Shown: positions 18,890 to 28,870, counted from the first letter of the stretch. The stretch: DNA of 64,000 bases from Actinoallomurus sp963799975 (GCA_963799975.1 CAWCZF010000006.1:1178001-1242000); one strand, 5' to 3'. Numbers and translations: made by a program. The notes: generated by a model not told the origin, from the letters alone.

Positions 18890-20023
18890 TCAGGGATGCA
18901 GGATGACCTTGGTCCAGCCGTGCTCGCGCGCGTCGAAGTGCCGGTACGCCTCGGCGGCCTCCTCGAGCGGCAGCTCGTGCGACACGACGAAGGACGGCTT
19001 GGCCTTGTCGTCGGCGATCAGATCGCGCAGGTAGCGGTTGTAGGTCTTGACGTCGCACTGCCCGGTGCCCATCGACTGGCCCTTCCACCAGAACCGGCCG
19101 AAGTCCAGCAGCATCTCGCCGCGCTTGGCGATCTCGTCGCACGCTCCCGGGTCGGCGGGCACGAAGACGCCGACCACGCCGATCGCGCCGGTCGGGCGTA
19201 CCGAGGCGACCAGGTCGTTCAGGGTGGCGTTCGGGTGCTCGATGCCGTCGGGGTCGTGCGCCTGGTAGCCGACGCACTCACAGCCGCGGTCGGCGCCCTC
19301 GCCGTCGGTCAGCTCGAGCACCTGCTCGACGGGCGGCGCCTTGCTGTCATCGATCGGGATCGCCCCGATCTCCTCGGCCAGCCCCAGCCGGTCGGGCAGC
19401 CGGTCGACCACCATGACCCGGTCGGCGCCCCGCAGGATCGCCGAGTACGCCGCCATCAGCCCGACCGGGCCGGCGCCGTAGACGACGACCGACTCCCCGG
19501 GCCGCACTCCCGCGAGCTGGGTCGCGTGGTAGCCGGTCGGGAAGACGTCCGCGCACATGACGTAGTCGGTCTCCTTCAGCGCCCGCTCCGATGGCAGCCG
19601 GAGACAGTTGAAGTCGCCGTGCGGGACGCGCAGGTACTCGGCCTGCCCGCCGTTGTACGGGCCCATCCCGTCGAAGCCGAACGCCGCGCCCACGCCGTCC
19701 GGGTTCAGGGCCAGGCAGTACGCCGTGAGGCCGCGCTCGCAGTTCTTGCAGCGGCCGCAGCTGATGTTGAAGGGCACGCACACGCGGTCGCCCGTGTGCA
19801 GCCGCTCGACGGCCGCGCCGGTCTCCACCACCTCGCCGAGGTTCTCGTGCCCGAGCACGCGCCCGGGCGCCAGGCCCGTACGGCCCTCGTACATGTGCAG
19901 GTCCGAGCCGCAGATGGCCGACGTGGTGACCTTGACCAGGACGTCGGACGGCGACTCGATGATCGGGTCGGGCACCCGCTCCACCCGTACGTCGCGTGGC
20001 CCGTGGTAGACGACCGCCTTCAT
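18890..20023 (-). CDS. Zinc-dependent alcohol/formaldehyde dehydrogenase family
   Basis: A 377-residue medium-chain dehydrogenase. Catalytic zinc ligands C38, H59 and E60 (GHENLGEV) and the four-Cys structural zinc site (C89, C92, C95, C103) are all present, with the NAD-binding loop YGAGPVGLMA in the second half. The long insert with CECVGYQAHD and the overall pattern resemble glutathione-independent formaldehyde dehydrogenases. The ATG start (MKAVVYHG) follows GAGGAGG at 6 nt; a longer ORF start is unlikely. Substrate is inferred only at subfamily level. Confidence 0.88.
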   Translation of the reverse strand: MKAVVYHGPRDVRVERVPDPIIESPSDVLVKVTTSAICGSDLHMYEGRTGLAPGRVLGHENLGEVVETGAAVERLHTGDRVCVPFNISCGRCKNCERGLTAYCLALNPDGVGAAFGFDGMGPYNGGQAEYLRVPHGDFNCLRLPSERALKETDYVMCADVFPTGYHATQLAGVRPGESVVVYGAGPVGLMAAYSAILRGADRVMVVDRLPDRLGLAEEIGAIPIDDSKAPPVEQVLELTDGEGADRGCECVGYQAHDPDGIEHPNATLNDLVASVRPTGAIGVVGVFVPADPGACDEIAKRGEMLLDFGRFWWKGQSMGTGQCDVKTYNRYLRDLIADDKAKPSFVVSHELPLEEAAEAYRHFDAREHGWTKVILHP

Positions 20024-20220
20024 CGGAACCTCCTCGCGGTGCGCATGCACGGCAAGAGGCGCCGGCAGGCGCCGAGTACGCCGCCAACGAGGCGGCGCGG
20101 TGCGAATCGCCGTGCAGCCGTGCCGATCTACTGCGGAGCCGCCGAGGACGCCGGTTCATCATCTCGGGCCGGACCCGCGTTTCCACTATCGCACCCGGGT
20201 TCGCCCTGGTCACGCGGGGG

Positions 20221-20994
20221 TCAGGAAGAGGCGAGGCGGCCGATCCCGACCGGCAGCTCACGTGCCGCGGCGCGGTCGAGCAGGAACAACGTGCGCTGCC
20301 GCCCGCGCGCGCCCGCGGCGGGGACCTGCACCGGACCCGCGTCCGACAGGGCCAGGCGCGCGGCCTTGGCCTTCGACTCGCCCGCCGCGATGATCCACAC
20401 CTCGCGCGCCGTGCGCAGCGCCGGCAGCGTGAGGGACAGGCGGGTCGGCGGCGGCTTGGGCGCACCGCGCACCGCGACGACCGGGCGGCGTTCGTACAGG
20501 GCGGGCATGCCCGGGAACAGCGACGCCACGTGCCCGTCCGGGCCCAGGCCCAGCATCAGCACGTCGAAGGAGGGCACCTCGCCGTGGTCGTCGGGGCGGG
20601 TCGCCGCGCGCAGCTCGGCCGCGTAGCGCTCGGCCGCGGCCTCGGGAGTGAGGCCCTGGTCGGCCGAAGGCATCGGGTGCACGCGCTTGCCGTCTACGCG
20701 CACCCGGTCCAGCAGGGCCTCGCGCGCGCCCGTCTCGTTGCGCTCGGGGTCTCCGGCGGGCAGGAAGCGCTCGTCCCCCCACCAGATGTCGAGCCGCCCC
20801 CAGTCCACGGCGTCGTGCGCCGGGGTCGCGGCGACCTCGGCCAGGCAGGCGGTGCCCACCCCGCCTCCGGTGAGGACGAGATGGGCGCCGCCACGCGCGG
20901 ACTGGACGTCGACGAGCCGGGTCACCAGCCGTGCCGCGATGGCCTTGGCGAGCACCTCCTGGTCGCGGTGGACCAGGACGCTCGGCACCGTCAC
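20221..20994 (-). CDS. pgl: 6-phosphogluconolactonase
   Basis: Hydrolyses 6-phosphoglucono-lactone, the second step of the oxidative pentose phosphate pathway. The 257-residue DevB-type protein shows LTGGGVGTA for phosphate binding, WWGDERFLP and LGLGPDGHVASLFPG, all conserved in the family. Its GTG overlaps the opcA stop by 4 nt (GTGA), so it is the last gene of zwf-opcA-pgl and is probably translationally coupled. Confidence 0.95.
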   Translation of the reverse strand: MTVPSVLVHRDQEVLAKAIAARLVTRLVDVQSARGGAHLVLTGGGVGTACLAEVAATPAHDAVDWGRLDIWWGDERFLPAGDPERNETGAREALLDRVRVDGKRVHPMPSADQGLTPEAAAERYAAELRAATRPDDHGEVPSFDVLMLGLGPDGHVASLFPGMPALYERRPVVAVRGAPKPPPTRLSLTLPALRTAREVWIIAAGESKAKAARLALSDAGPVQVPAAGARGRQRTLFLLDRAAARELPVGIGRLASS

Positions 20995-21977
20995 GACCCC
21001 GCCTCCGTGTCCTCCGCGTCCGTCTCCTCCGCGCCTCGGTCGTCGGTGTCCGGCGCCGGCTCCAGGTGCTCGGCCTCCAGGCCCTTGGCGTAGCGCGCGA
21101 CCGCGTCACGGTAGACCTCGTCGGGGTCCAGGCGCCGCAGCTCCTCGGCGAGCAGCTCGGCGGTCGAGCGCCGGTGCAGCGCGACCTGCCGGTCGGGCTG
21201 GCCCGTACGCGACAGCGCCGCGACACGCCCGTCCGGGCGGGTGACCGCGATCTCGCCGCCCTCGATGGACATGCGGACGGCGGTGATGCCCGGGCCCTGC
21301 GACGGGGCGAGCTCGGCCGGGACGCCGAGTCGCAGCGACAGCCAGGCGCCGAGCAGCGCCGCGCTGGGGTTCTCACCCACCGCCTCGATCCGTACCGCGG
21401 TGATGTCATCGTGGGTCTGGTCGAGGGCGGCGGCGAGCAGCGAGCGCCACGGGGTGATGCGGGCCCACGAGAAGTCGGTGTCGCCGGGCCGGTAGCCGGC
21501 GGCCAGCCGCTTCAGCGTGCCCAGCGGGTCGTCGCCGCCCGCCGCGTCGGTGACGCGGCGCTGGGCCAGCGCGCCGAGCGGCTCGTCGCCCGGCTCGGCG
21601 GGCGCCCTGCCCGGCCACCAGGTGACCACAGGCGTGTCCGGCACCAGCAGCGGCAGCACGACGGAGTCGGCGTGCTGGGCGAGCTGGCCGTACATCCGCA
21701 GCAGCACGGTCTCGCCGGGGCCGGTCTCGCCGACGCGTACCTCGGCGTCGAACCGCGACTCGCCGTCGGCGCCGCGGGCGATGACGCCGAGAACCCGGCA
21801 CGGGTGCTCGCGCGCGGCCTCCGTCGCGGCGCGGATCGCGTCGTACTGCGCCGCCTCGTCGGTCACCACGATCAGGGTCAGCACCTTGCCGGTGGCCGGG
21901 CCGCCCATCCGGTGCCGTGTCGCGGTCAGCGCGTCCTGGATCTTGCGGGTGCTGGTGTTCGCGAGATCGATGATCAT
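20991..21977 (-). CDS. opcA: Glucose-6-phosphate dehydrogenase assembly protein OpcA
   Basis: OpcA is the allosteric partner that activates glucose-6-phosphate dehydrogenase in actinobacteria and cyanobacteria. The 328-residue product contains VVTWWPG and the central region typical of the family, and ends in an acidic tail. The ATG giving MIIDLANTSTRKI matches family N-termini and has GGAGG 11 nt upstream; a GTG at 21995 would overlap zwf by 16 nt. It sits between zwf and pgl. Confidence 0.93.
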   Translation of the reverse strand: MIIDLANTSTRKIQDALTATRHRMGGPATGKVLTLIVVTDEAAQYDAIRAATEAAREHPCRVLGVIARGADGESRFDAEVRVGETGPGETVLLRMYGQLAQHADSVVLPLLVPDTPVVTWWPGRAPAEPGDEPLGALAQRRVTDAAGGDDPLGTLKRLAAGYRPGDTDFSWARITPWRSLLAAALDQTHDDITAVRIEAVGENPSAALLGAWLSLRLGVPAELAPSQGPGITAVRMSIEGGEIAVTRPDGRVAALSRTGQPDRQVALHRRSTAELLAEELRRLDPDEVYRDAVARYAKGLEAEHLEPAPDTDDRGAEETDAEDTEAGS

Positions 21978-21979
21978 CT

Positions 21980-23515
21980 TTAGAGTCGCCTCCACGCTCG
22001 GCCGTCGCGGGCCATCATCTCGTCGGCCGCCTTCGGGCCCCAGCTGCCCGAGGGGTAGGTCACGGGCTCGCCGTGCTCGTCCCAGTACTCCTCGACCGGG
22101 TCGAGGATCTTCCAGGACAGCTCGACCTCCTCCTGGCGGGGGAACAGCGGCGGGTCGCCGATCAGCACGTCGAGCAGCAGGCGCTCGTACGCCTCGGGGG
22201 AGGACTCGGTGAAGGACTCGCCGTAGTCGAAGTCCATGTTGACGTCGCGGACCTCCATCGAGGTGCCCGGCACCTTCGAGCCGAACCGCAGCGTCACGCC
22301 CTCGTCCGGCTGCACGCGGATGACCAGGGCGTTCTGGCCCAGCTCCTCGGTGTCGGTCGCGGCGAACGGCAGGTGTGGCGCCCGCTGGAACAGCAGCGCG
22401 ACCTCGGTGGCGCGGCGGGCCAGCCGCTTGCCCGTGCGCAGGTAGAACGGCACCCCGGCCCAGCGGCGCGTGTCGATGTCGAGCCGCAGTGCCGCGTACG
22501 TGTCGGTGCGCGAGCCCGGGGCGATGCCCTCCTCATCGCGGAAGCCGCCGACCTTGACCCCGCCCTGCCAGCCCGCGGCGTACTGGCCGCGCACCGAATA
22601 GGTGTCCAGGTCCTCCGGGAGGCGTACGGCCGAGAGGATCTTGGCCTTCTCCGCGCGTACGGACTCGGCGTCGAAGGAGACCGGCTCCTCCATCGCGGTC
22701 AGCGCGAGGAGCTGGAGCAGGTGGTTCTGTATGACGTCGCGCGCGGCGCCGATGCCGTCGAAGTAGCCGGCCCGGCCGCCGATGCCGATGTCCTCGGCCA
22801 TCGTGATCTGCACGTGGTCGACGTAGGAGCGGTTCCAGATCGGCTCGTAGAGCGTGTTGGCGAAGCGCAGCGCCAGGATGTTCTGCACCGTCTCCTTGCC
22901 GAGGTAGTGGTCGATCCGGAAGATCGACTCCTCGGGGAAGACCTCGTGCAGGATGCCGTTGAGCTCCTTGGCGCTGGCCAGGTCGTGGCCGAACGGCTTT
23001 TCGATCACCACGCGCCGCCAGGAGTCCTCCGACGGCTTGGACAGCCCGCTGCGCTGGAGCTGCTTGACGACGTCCTGGAAGAACTTCGGCGGGATCGACA
23101 GGTAGAACGCGTAGTTGCCGCCGGTGCCGCGCTTTTCGTCCAGCTCCCTGACGGTCTTGGCGAGCGTCTCGAACGCCGCGTCGTCGTCGAAGGTGCCCGG
23201 CACGAAGTGGATGCCCTCGCTGAGCTGGGTCCAGACCTCCTCGCGGAACGGCGTACGCGCGTGCTCCTTGACCGCGTCGTGGGCGAGCTGACGGAAGTCC
23301 TCGTGCTCCCAGTCGCGCCGGGCGAACCCGACGACCGCGAAGCCGGGCGGCAGCAGACCGCGGTTGGCCAGGTCGTAGATGGCCGGCAGCAGCTTCTTGC
23401 GCGCCAGGTCGCCCGTGACCCCGAACAACACGAGCACACACGGCCCGGCCACGCGCGGCAGGCGCTTGTCCCGTGGGTCGCGGAGCGGGTTCTGGAAGTT
23501 CTCGATCCGCGTCAT
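21980..23515 (-). CDS. zwf: Glucose-6-phosphate dehydrogenase
   Basis: Oxidises glucose-6-phosphate with NADP+ and opens the pentose phosphate pathway. It is 511 residues, with the nucleotide-binding FGVTGDLARKKL near the start and the substrate motif RIDHYLGKE near residue 200. The ATG (MTRIENFQNPL) follows GAGAGGG; an upstream in-frame start would add a Pro/Arg-rich segment. The gene is separated from pgi by 385 bp that contain a perfect 22-bp palindrome, so it probably has its own regulated promoter. Confidence 0.97.
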   Translation of the reverse strand: MTRIENFQNPLRDPRDKRLPRVAGPCVLVLFGVTGDLARKKLLPAIYDLANRGLLPPGFAVVGFARRDWEHEDFRQLAHDAVKEHARTPFREEVWTQLSEGIHFVPGTFDDDAAFETLAKTVRELDEKRGTGGNYAFYLSIPPKFFQDVVKQLQRSGLSKPSEDSWRRVVIEKPFGHDLASAKELNGILHEVFPEESIFRIDHYLGKETVQNILALRFANTLYEPIWNRSYVDHVQITMAEDIGIGGRAGYFDGIGAARDVIQNHLLQLLALTAMEEPVSFDAESVRAEKAKILSAVRLPEDLDTYSVRGQYAAGWQGGVKVGGFRDEEGIAPGSRTDTYAALRLDIDTRRWAGVPFYLRTGKRLARRATEVALLFQRAPHLPFAATDTEELGQNALVIRVQPDEGVTLRFGSKVPGTSMEVRDVNMDFDYGESFTESSPEAYERLLLDVLIGDPPLFPRQEEVELSWKILDPVEEYWDEHGEPVTYPSGSWGPKAADEMMARDGRAWRRL

Positions 23516-23900
23516 CTGCCCTCTCCGTCCTGCGGTGCGGCTGGTCCGGTGGGCCAACTCATGCCCGACATCCCCGTCCTCCCTGGGCGGTGGCACGCCC
23601 GGCGAACCGGGCGAAACGGCCGCGGGCAGGTACGCCCGGCGGTCCTGTGCGTCCGGTCATCGGCGCGCCGATGACCACTTTCCGGAACCATCACGTCGTG
23701 CACGATCTTCCCCCGCCGGCAACTGAGCAACGCCGTCACGGGCGCCGACCCTCCGCATTGTTCCATTCTCGGCGACACGTCATCCCACCCGGCATGGCGG
23801 TGCCGGACCGATCGTCGCAGTTGCCACGGCTCCGTGGGGCGGAACGGTTGGTAAATACCGGTAAAAGCGGATGAATAAGAATGTGTCGGTTGTTGTCGAG
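23516..23900. other. 385-bp intergenic region between pgi and zwf
   Basis: No convincing gene is seen; a 130-codon minus-strand ORF here overlaps both neighbours and lacks coding character. It contains a 22-bp palindrome (23655-23676), a short inverted repeat CCACGG-CT-CCGTGG (23824-23837) placed where a pgi terminator would be, and an AT-rich stretch at 23848-23885 with a doubled GGTAAA. Confidence 0.5.
23655..23676. promoter_or_regulatory. Perfect 22-bp palindrome upstream of zwf
   Basis: Two 11-bp arms, GGTCATCGGCG and CGCCGATGACC, abut without spacer, about 140 bp before the zwf start. A dimeric regulator site is the likeliest reading; in RNA it would be a tight hairpin. I do not recognise the cognate regulator. 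Confidence 0.45.
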
Positions 23901-25553
23901 TCACTCGTTCAGCGCGGACGCGATCCGTGCCAGTCCGGCGGCGCGGTCGCGCAGGTGCAGGCGAACGACCGGCAGGCCGCGCGAGCGCAGTGAGCGCACG
24001 TCGCCGAACGCCTGGGCCAGTTGCAGTATGCCCAGTGAGTAGGGACGGCCCGGTACGTCCAGGTCGTCGTCCACCGCCCCGGTGATCTGCAGGAACACGC
24101 CCACCGCCGGGCCGTCCTTGTGGAACTGCCCGGTCGAGTGCAGTAGCCGCGGCCCCCGGCCGACGGTCACCTGGGCGTCGCGCGTGTCGGCGACGCGGCG
24201 CGCGAGCGGCGGCCGCATCTCCGCGACCAGGTCGCGATCGCCGGAACCGTCAGAACCGCCGGCAGAACCGCCGGGACCCTCGAGATAGGCCATGACCGCC
24301 AGATAGCCGTGCGGCGGCACCGCGTGCACCAGGGCGGAGAGGACGTCGGGCAGGTCTTTGGCCCCGTCCAGCAGCTCCTCCGGCCCGTGCACCTCCACCT
24401 CGCCGTCCACCAGGGCCGGTACGCAGCCGATCACGGTCGGCGCCTGCCCGCCACCGGACCCGCGCAACAGCGCCGCCACGGCCTCCTCGGCCTCGCGTAC
24501 GGCCGGGCGCGCGAAGGGGCTGACCCCGATGACCCGGCACGCGACCGCCGCGGCGTACTCCCACAGCAGGAACTGCGCGCCGAGCGGGCCGGTCACCGAC
24601 AGTCCGTCGCCCTCGACGCGGTCGCCCAGCACGAGCCTGCGCACGTCGCCGCCCAGGTGAAAGCCCGGCGCCGCCGGGTCCTCCACGACGACCGGCAGCA
24701 GGCCGGTGCCGTCCTTGCCGGTGGACTCGGCGACCAACTGCTCGACCCAGCCGCCGAACCCGGCCAGGCCCGCGTCGCCGGTCAGCACGAGCCGGTCGCG
24801 GCCGTCCGTCACCGACGTGCCCAGCGCCGCGCCGAGCACGAGCCCGGGGTTGTCATAGGAGAGCCGCAGCGACGGGGCCAATGCGTCGGCCTCGTCCAGC
24901 ACCCGCGCCACGTCCGCCCCGGCCAGCGCGGCGGGCGTGAGCGCGTAGGCGGTCAGCGCGCCGTAGCCGCCGACCACGTCCGGGTCGCCGGCGAGGAGTT
25001 CGTAACCGGCCGCCGAGGCCGTCGTCGCGAGCGCCGACCCGGGCGCGGCCACGACCACGATCCGGTCCGCCGGATCGGCTCCCGCGTCGCGGAACGCCTG
25101 CTCGAACACCCGGCGTACGGCGTCGGTCTCGACCGTCTCGTGGCCCGATACCACCAGGACCGTACGCGCGAGGTCGCCGGCGAGCGCGCGCCGTACCTCG
25201 CGCGGATCGGTCGTGTCGAGCAGCGTGAGCCCGCCGCCGTGCGTCCGGGCGATCACCCCGGCGGCGAGCGCGCCCGCGCCCGTGCCGGCGAGCACCACCG
25301 CAGCGCCCTCGAAACGCCCGGACAGCTCGGCCAGGCGGGGGAGGAGCCGGCGCGACCGCTCGGGTGCGTGCACCCAGCCGAGCCGCCCGGCCGCCTCCTC
25401 CGCCGCGTCCGGACCCCACAGGCCGGCGTTCGCGGACATGATCGCCCCCGGCACACCGTCGGAGGCCAGCCGCTCCAGGACGCCTTCGGCCGCGGCGACC
25501 GCGTCGCCCTGGACGGTGACGGACCCGCCGCCGCCGGTCACTCGCAAGGTCAC
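23901..25553 (-). CDS. pgi: Glucose-6-phosphate isomerase (diverged actinobacterial form)
   Basis: Interconverts glucose-6-phosphate and fructose-6-phosphate. This 550-residue protein is of the diverged type found in tkt-tal-pgi-zwf-opcA-pgl clusters, with sugar-isomerase (SIS-like) segments such as LVVSGHETVETD and PTVIGCVPALVDGE. The classical Pgi signatures are not obvious, so the call rests partly on gene order. The GTG follows GGAGG at 4 nt. It lies downstream of tal with an 81-bp gap. Confidence 0.82.
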   Translation of the reverse strand: MTLRVTGGGGSVTVQGDAVAAAEGVLERLASDGVPGAIMSANAGLWGPDAAEEAAGRLGWVHAPERSRRLLPRLAELSGRFEGAAVVLAGTGAGALAAGVIARTHGGGLTLLDTTDPREVRRALAGDLARTVLVVSGHETVETDAVRRVFEQAFRDAGADPADRIVVVAAPGSALATTASAAGYELLAGDPDVVGGYGALTAYALTPAALAGADVARVLDEADALAPSLRLSYDNPGLVLGAALGTSVTDGRDRLVLTGDAGLAGFGGWVEQLVAESTGKDGTGLLPVVVEDPAAPGFHLGGDVRRLVLGDRVEGDGLSVTGPLGAQFLLWEYAAAVACRVIGVSPFARPAVREAEEAVAALLRGSGGGQAPTVIGCVPALVDGEVEVHGPEELLDGAKDLPDVLSALVHAVPPHGYLAVMAYLEGPGGSAGGSDGSGDRDLVAEMRPPLARRVADTRDAQVTVGRGPRLLHSTGQFHKDGPAVGVFLQITGAVDDDLDVPGRPYSLGILQLAQAFGDVRSLRSRGLPVVRLHLRDRAAGLARIASALNE

Positions 25554-25634
25554 AGTGCCTCCTGGGCCTTCTGGGCCTCCTGGGTTCCCTGGTACTCCGG
25601 GCTGGTCCTGCCCGTTACCGCGGCCGCCGACCCC

Positions 25635-26738
25635 TCACTTGCCGGCCTTGTCCTCCAGTTCGCTCTTGATCGTGTCGAGCAGCTCGGTCCAGGACGCCTC
25701 GAACTTCTCCACGCCCTCCTCTTCGAGGACGCGTACGACGTCGTCGTAGTCGATGCCCGCCTCCTTGAGCGCGGCCATGTCCCGGCGTGCCTCGTCGTAA
25801 CGGCTCTTGATCGTGTCGCCGGTGATCTCGCCGCGGGCGGCGGTCGCGTCGAGCGTCGCCTCGGGCATCGTGTTCACCGTGTCCGGCGCGACCAGGTCCT
25901 CGACGTAGAGCGTGTCGCGGTAGTCGGGGTTCTTGACGCCGGTCGAGGCCCACAGCGGACGCTGCGGGCGGGCCCCGGCGTTCTTCAGCGCGGCCCAGCG
26001 GTCCGTCGCCGACTTCTCCTCGAACAACGCGTACGCCAGCCGGGCGTTGGCGACCGCGGCCTTGCCGCGCAGGTCGTTCTTGCCGAGCTTGTCGAGCCGC
26101 TTGTCGATCTCGGTGTCCACGCGGCTGACGAAGAAGGACGCGACCGACTCGATCTTGGACAGGTCGTGGCCGTTCTCCCGCGCCTTCTCCAGGCCCTCGA
26201 AGAAGGCGTCGATGACCTGGCCGTACCGCTCCAGCGAGAAGATCAGCGTGACGTTGACGCTGATGCCCTCGGCGATCGCCGCGGTGATCGCCGGCAGCCC
26301 TTCGAGCGTCGCCGGGATCTTGATGAACAGGTTGGGCCGGTCGACCATCCACCACAGCGCCCTGGCCTCGGCCACGGTCTTGGCCGTCTCGTGCGCCAGC
26401 CGCGGGTCGACCTCGATCGACACGCGCCCGTCGACGCCGTCGCTGCGGTCGTAGACGGGCCGCAGCACGTCGGCCGCCCAGCGGATGTCATACGTCGTGA
26501 TGGCGCGTGACGCCTCCTCGACGCCCACGCCGCGCACGGCCAGGTCGCGTACCTGCTCGTCGTAGGCCGCGCCCTTGCTCAGCGCCTTGGCGAAGATCGT
26601 CGGGTTGGACGTCACGCCGACCACGTGCTTGTCGCGGATCAGCTGCGCGAGGTCGCCGCTTCGCAGGCGCTCGCGGCTGATGTCGTCGAGCCAGACGGAC
26701 ACGCCCTCGTCGGAGAGCCGCTTCAGGTTGTCGCTCAT
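25635..26738 (-). CDS. tal: Transaldolase
   Basis: Transfers dihydroxyacetone between sugar phosphates in the non-oxidative pentose phosphate pathway. It is 367 residues, with GVTSNPTIF at the N-terminal side and the Schiff-base Lys140 in NLFIKIPAT. The ATG follows AGGAGAG at 6 nt and begins 11 bp after the tkt stop, so the two genes form an operon. Confidence 0.96.
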   Translation of the reverse strand: MSDNLKRLSDEGVSVWLDDISRERLRSGDLAQLIRDKHVVGVTSNPTIFAKALSKGAAYDEQVRDLAVRGVGVEEASRAITTYDIRWAADVLRPVYDRSDGVDGRVSIEVDPRLAHETAKTVAEARALWWMVDRPNLFIKIPATLEGLPAITAAIAEGISVNVTLIFSLERYGQVIDAFFEGLEKARENGHDLSKIESVASFFVSRVDTEIDKRLDKLGKNDLRGKAAVANARLAYALFEEKSATDRWAALKNAGARPQRPLWASTGVKNPDYRDTLYVEDLVAPDTVNTMPEATLDATAARGEITGDTIKSRYDEARRDMAALKEAGIDYDDVVRVLEEEGVEKFEASWTELLDTIKSELEDKAGK

Positions 26739-26749
26739 CTTTTCTCTCC

Positions 26750-28870
26750 TCAGGTTCCGGTCGTCGAACCCTGGCCGGTCACGTTCGCCTTCGCGAGGCT
26801 GGCGCGCGCGGCGGCCACGACCCGGTCGGCGGTGAAGCCGAACTGCTGGTAGAGCGTCTCGTAGTCGGCGGACGCGCCGAAGTGCTCCAGGCTCACGCTC
26901 TCGCCCGCGTCGCCGACGTAGGTGCGCCAGCCGAGCGCGACGCCCGCCTCGACCGACACCCGCGCGCGTACGGCGGGCGGCAGCACGTGCTGCTTGTACG
27001 CCTCGTCCTGCGCCTCGAACCACTCGATCGAAGGCATCGAGACCACGCGCGCCGGCGTGCCCGCGCCCTCGAGGATCTCGCGTGCCTCTACGGCGATCTG
27101 CACCTCGCTGCCGGTGCCGATCAAGATGACCTCGGGCCGTCCGTTGGAGGCGTCGGCGAGGACGTAGCCGCCCTTGGCCGTGCCCTCGGCCGGGCCGAAG
27201 TCCGAGCGGTCCCACGTCGGGACCTTCTGCCGGGTCAGCGCGAGGCCGGCCGGGCGGTCGGGGTGCTCCAGGATGGTCCGCCATGCGACGGCCGTCTCGT
27301 TGGCGTCGGCCGGGCGCACGACGTCGAGCCCCGGGATCGCGCGCAGCGCCCACAGGTGCTCGACCGGCTGGTGGGTCGGGCCGTCCTCGCCGAGGCCGAT
27401 CGAGTCGTGCGTCCACACGTAGGTGACCGGCAGCTTCATCAGCGCCGCCAGGCGTACGGACGGGCGCATGTAGTCGCTGAAGACCAGGAACGTACCGCCG
27501 TACGGGCGGGTGCCGCCGTGCAGCGCGATGCCGTTCATGATCGCGCCCATGCCGTGCTCGCGGATGCCGAAGTGCAGCGTGCGGCCGTAGCGGTTACCCG
27601 GGAAGTCCTTGGTCTGGTACTCCTCGGGGATGAAGGACGGCTCGCCCTTCATCGTGGTGTTGTTGCTGCCCGCGAGGTCGGCCGAGCCGCCCCACAACTC
27701 GGGCAGCACCGGGCCGATCGCGCTCAGCACGTCGCCGGAGGCCGCGCGGGTCGCGACGCCCTTGCCGGCCGCGAACTCCGGCAGCTTGGCGGTCCAGCCG
27801 TCGGGCAGGCGGCGGGCGCGGATGCGGTCGTATTCCGCCGCGCGCTCGGGGTTCGCCTCGCGCCACGCGTCGTAGGCCGTGGTCCACTCGGCGTGCGCCG
27901 CGCGGCCGCGGTCGATCACCTCGCGCGCGTGCTCCAGCACCTCGTCCGCCACGTCGAAGGAGGCGTCCGGGTCCATGCCGAGCACCCGCTTGGTGGCGGC
28001 GACCTCGTCGGCGCCGAGCGCCGCGCCGTGGGCCTTGCCGGTGTTCTGCGCGTCCGGCGCGGGCCAGCCGATGATGGTGCGCAGCGAGATCAGTGAGGGG
28101 CGGCCGGTCTCGTCCCTGGCGGCGACCAGTGCGCGGTAGAGGGCCTTCGGGTCCTCCTTGTACTCGTCGCCCGCGGTCCAGTCGACCCGCTGCACGTGCC
28201 AGCCGTACGCCTCGTAGCGCGCCGCCACGTCCTCGGACTTGGCGATCTGCGTGTCGTCCTCGATGGAGATGTGGTTGTCGTCGTAGATGACGACGAGGTT
28301 GCCGAGCTTCTGGTGACCGGCGAGGGAGCTGACCTCGTGGCTGATGCCCTCCTCGATGTCACCGTCGGAGGCGATCGCGTAGATCGTGTGGTCGAACAGG
28401 CTCTCGCCCGGCGCCGGGTCGGGGTCGAAGAGGCCGCGCTCGCGGCGCGCCGCCATCGCCATGCCGACGGCGTTGCCGAGGCCCTGGCCGAGCGGCCCGG
28501 TCGTGGTCTCCACCCCGATGGTGTGGCCGTGCTCGGGGTGACCCGGCGTGAGGCTGCCCCACTTGCGCAGCGCCTTCAGGTCATCGAGGGTCAGGCCGTA
28601 GCCGGACAGGTAGAGCTGGATGTAGAGCGTCAGGCTGCTGTGCCCGGCCGACAGCACGAAGCGGTCGCGACCGGCCCAGTCAGGGTCGGTGGGATCGTTG
28701 TTCAGCAACCGCTGGAACAACAGGTAGGCGGCCGGTGCCAGGCTCATCGCGGTCCCGGGATGACCGGAGCCCGCCTCCTCGACGGCGTCCATGGCCAGCG
28801 CGCGGACCGTGTCCACGGCCCTCTTGTCCAGCTCGGTCCAGGCGAAGGTGTTGTCGGAATCCGTACTCAC
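26750..28870 (-). CDS. tkt: Transketolase
   Basis: Thiamine-diphosphate enzyme moving two-carbon units between pentose and hexose phosphates. The 706 residues include GHPGTAMSLAP, the ThDP motif SDGDIEEGISHE followed by YDDNHIS, and HDSIGLGEDGPTHQPVEHL in the second domain. The GTG giving VSTDSDNTFAWTELD is chosen because it matches family N-termini and has GGAG 8 nt upstream; an ATG at 28903 is possible. It leads the tkt-tal-pgi block. Confidence 0.96.
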   Translation of the reverse strand: MSTDSDNTFAWTELDKRAVDTVRALAMDAVEEAGSGHPGTAMSLAPAAYLLFQRLLNNDPTDPDWAGRDRFVLSAGHSSLTLYIQLYLSGYGLTLDDLKALRKWGSLTPGHPEHGHTIGVETTTGPLGQGLGNAVGMAMAARRERGLFDPDPAPGESLFDHTIYAIASDGDIEEGISHEVSSLAGHQKLGNLVVIYDDNHISIEDDTQIAKSEDVAARYEAYGWHVQRVDWTAGDEYKEDPKALYRALVAARDETGRPSLISLRTIIGWPAPDAQNTGKAHGAALGADEVAATKRVLGMDPDASFDVADEVLEHAREVIDRGRAAHAEWTTAYDAWREANPERAAEYDRIRARRLPDGWTAKLPEFAAGKGVATRAASGDVLSAIGPVLPELWGGSADLAGSNNTTMKGEPSFIPEEYQTKDFPGNRYGRTLHFGIREHGMGAIMNGIALHGGTRPYGGTFLVFSDYMRPSVRLAALMKLPVTYVWTHDSIGLGEDGPTHQPVEHLWALRAIPGLDVVRPADANETAVAWRTILEHPDRPAGLALTRQKVPTWDRSDFGPAEGTAKGGYVLADASNGRPEVILIGTGSEVQIAVEAREILEGAGTPARVVSMPSIEWFEAQDEAYKQHVLPPAVRARVSVEAGVALGWRTYVGDAGESVSLEHFGASADYETLYQQFGFTADRVVAAARASLAKANVTGQGSTTGT

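Noticed and set aside
23512..23904. A 130-codon minus-strand ORF spanning the pgi-zwf gap
   Set aside because: It overlaps both neighbours, lacks coding bias and a ribosome-binding site, and would cover the palindrome.
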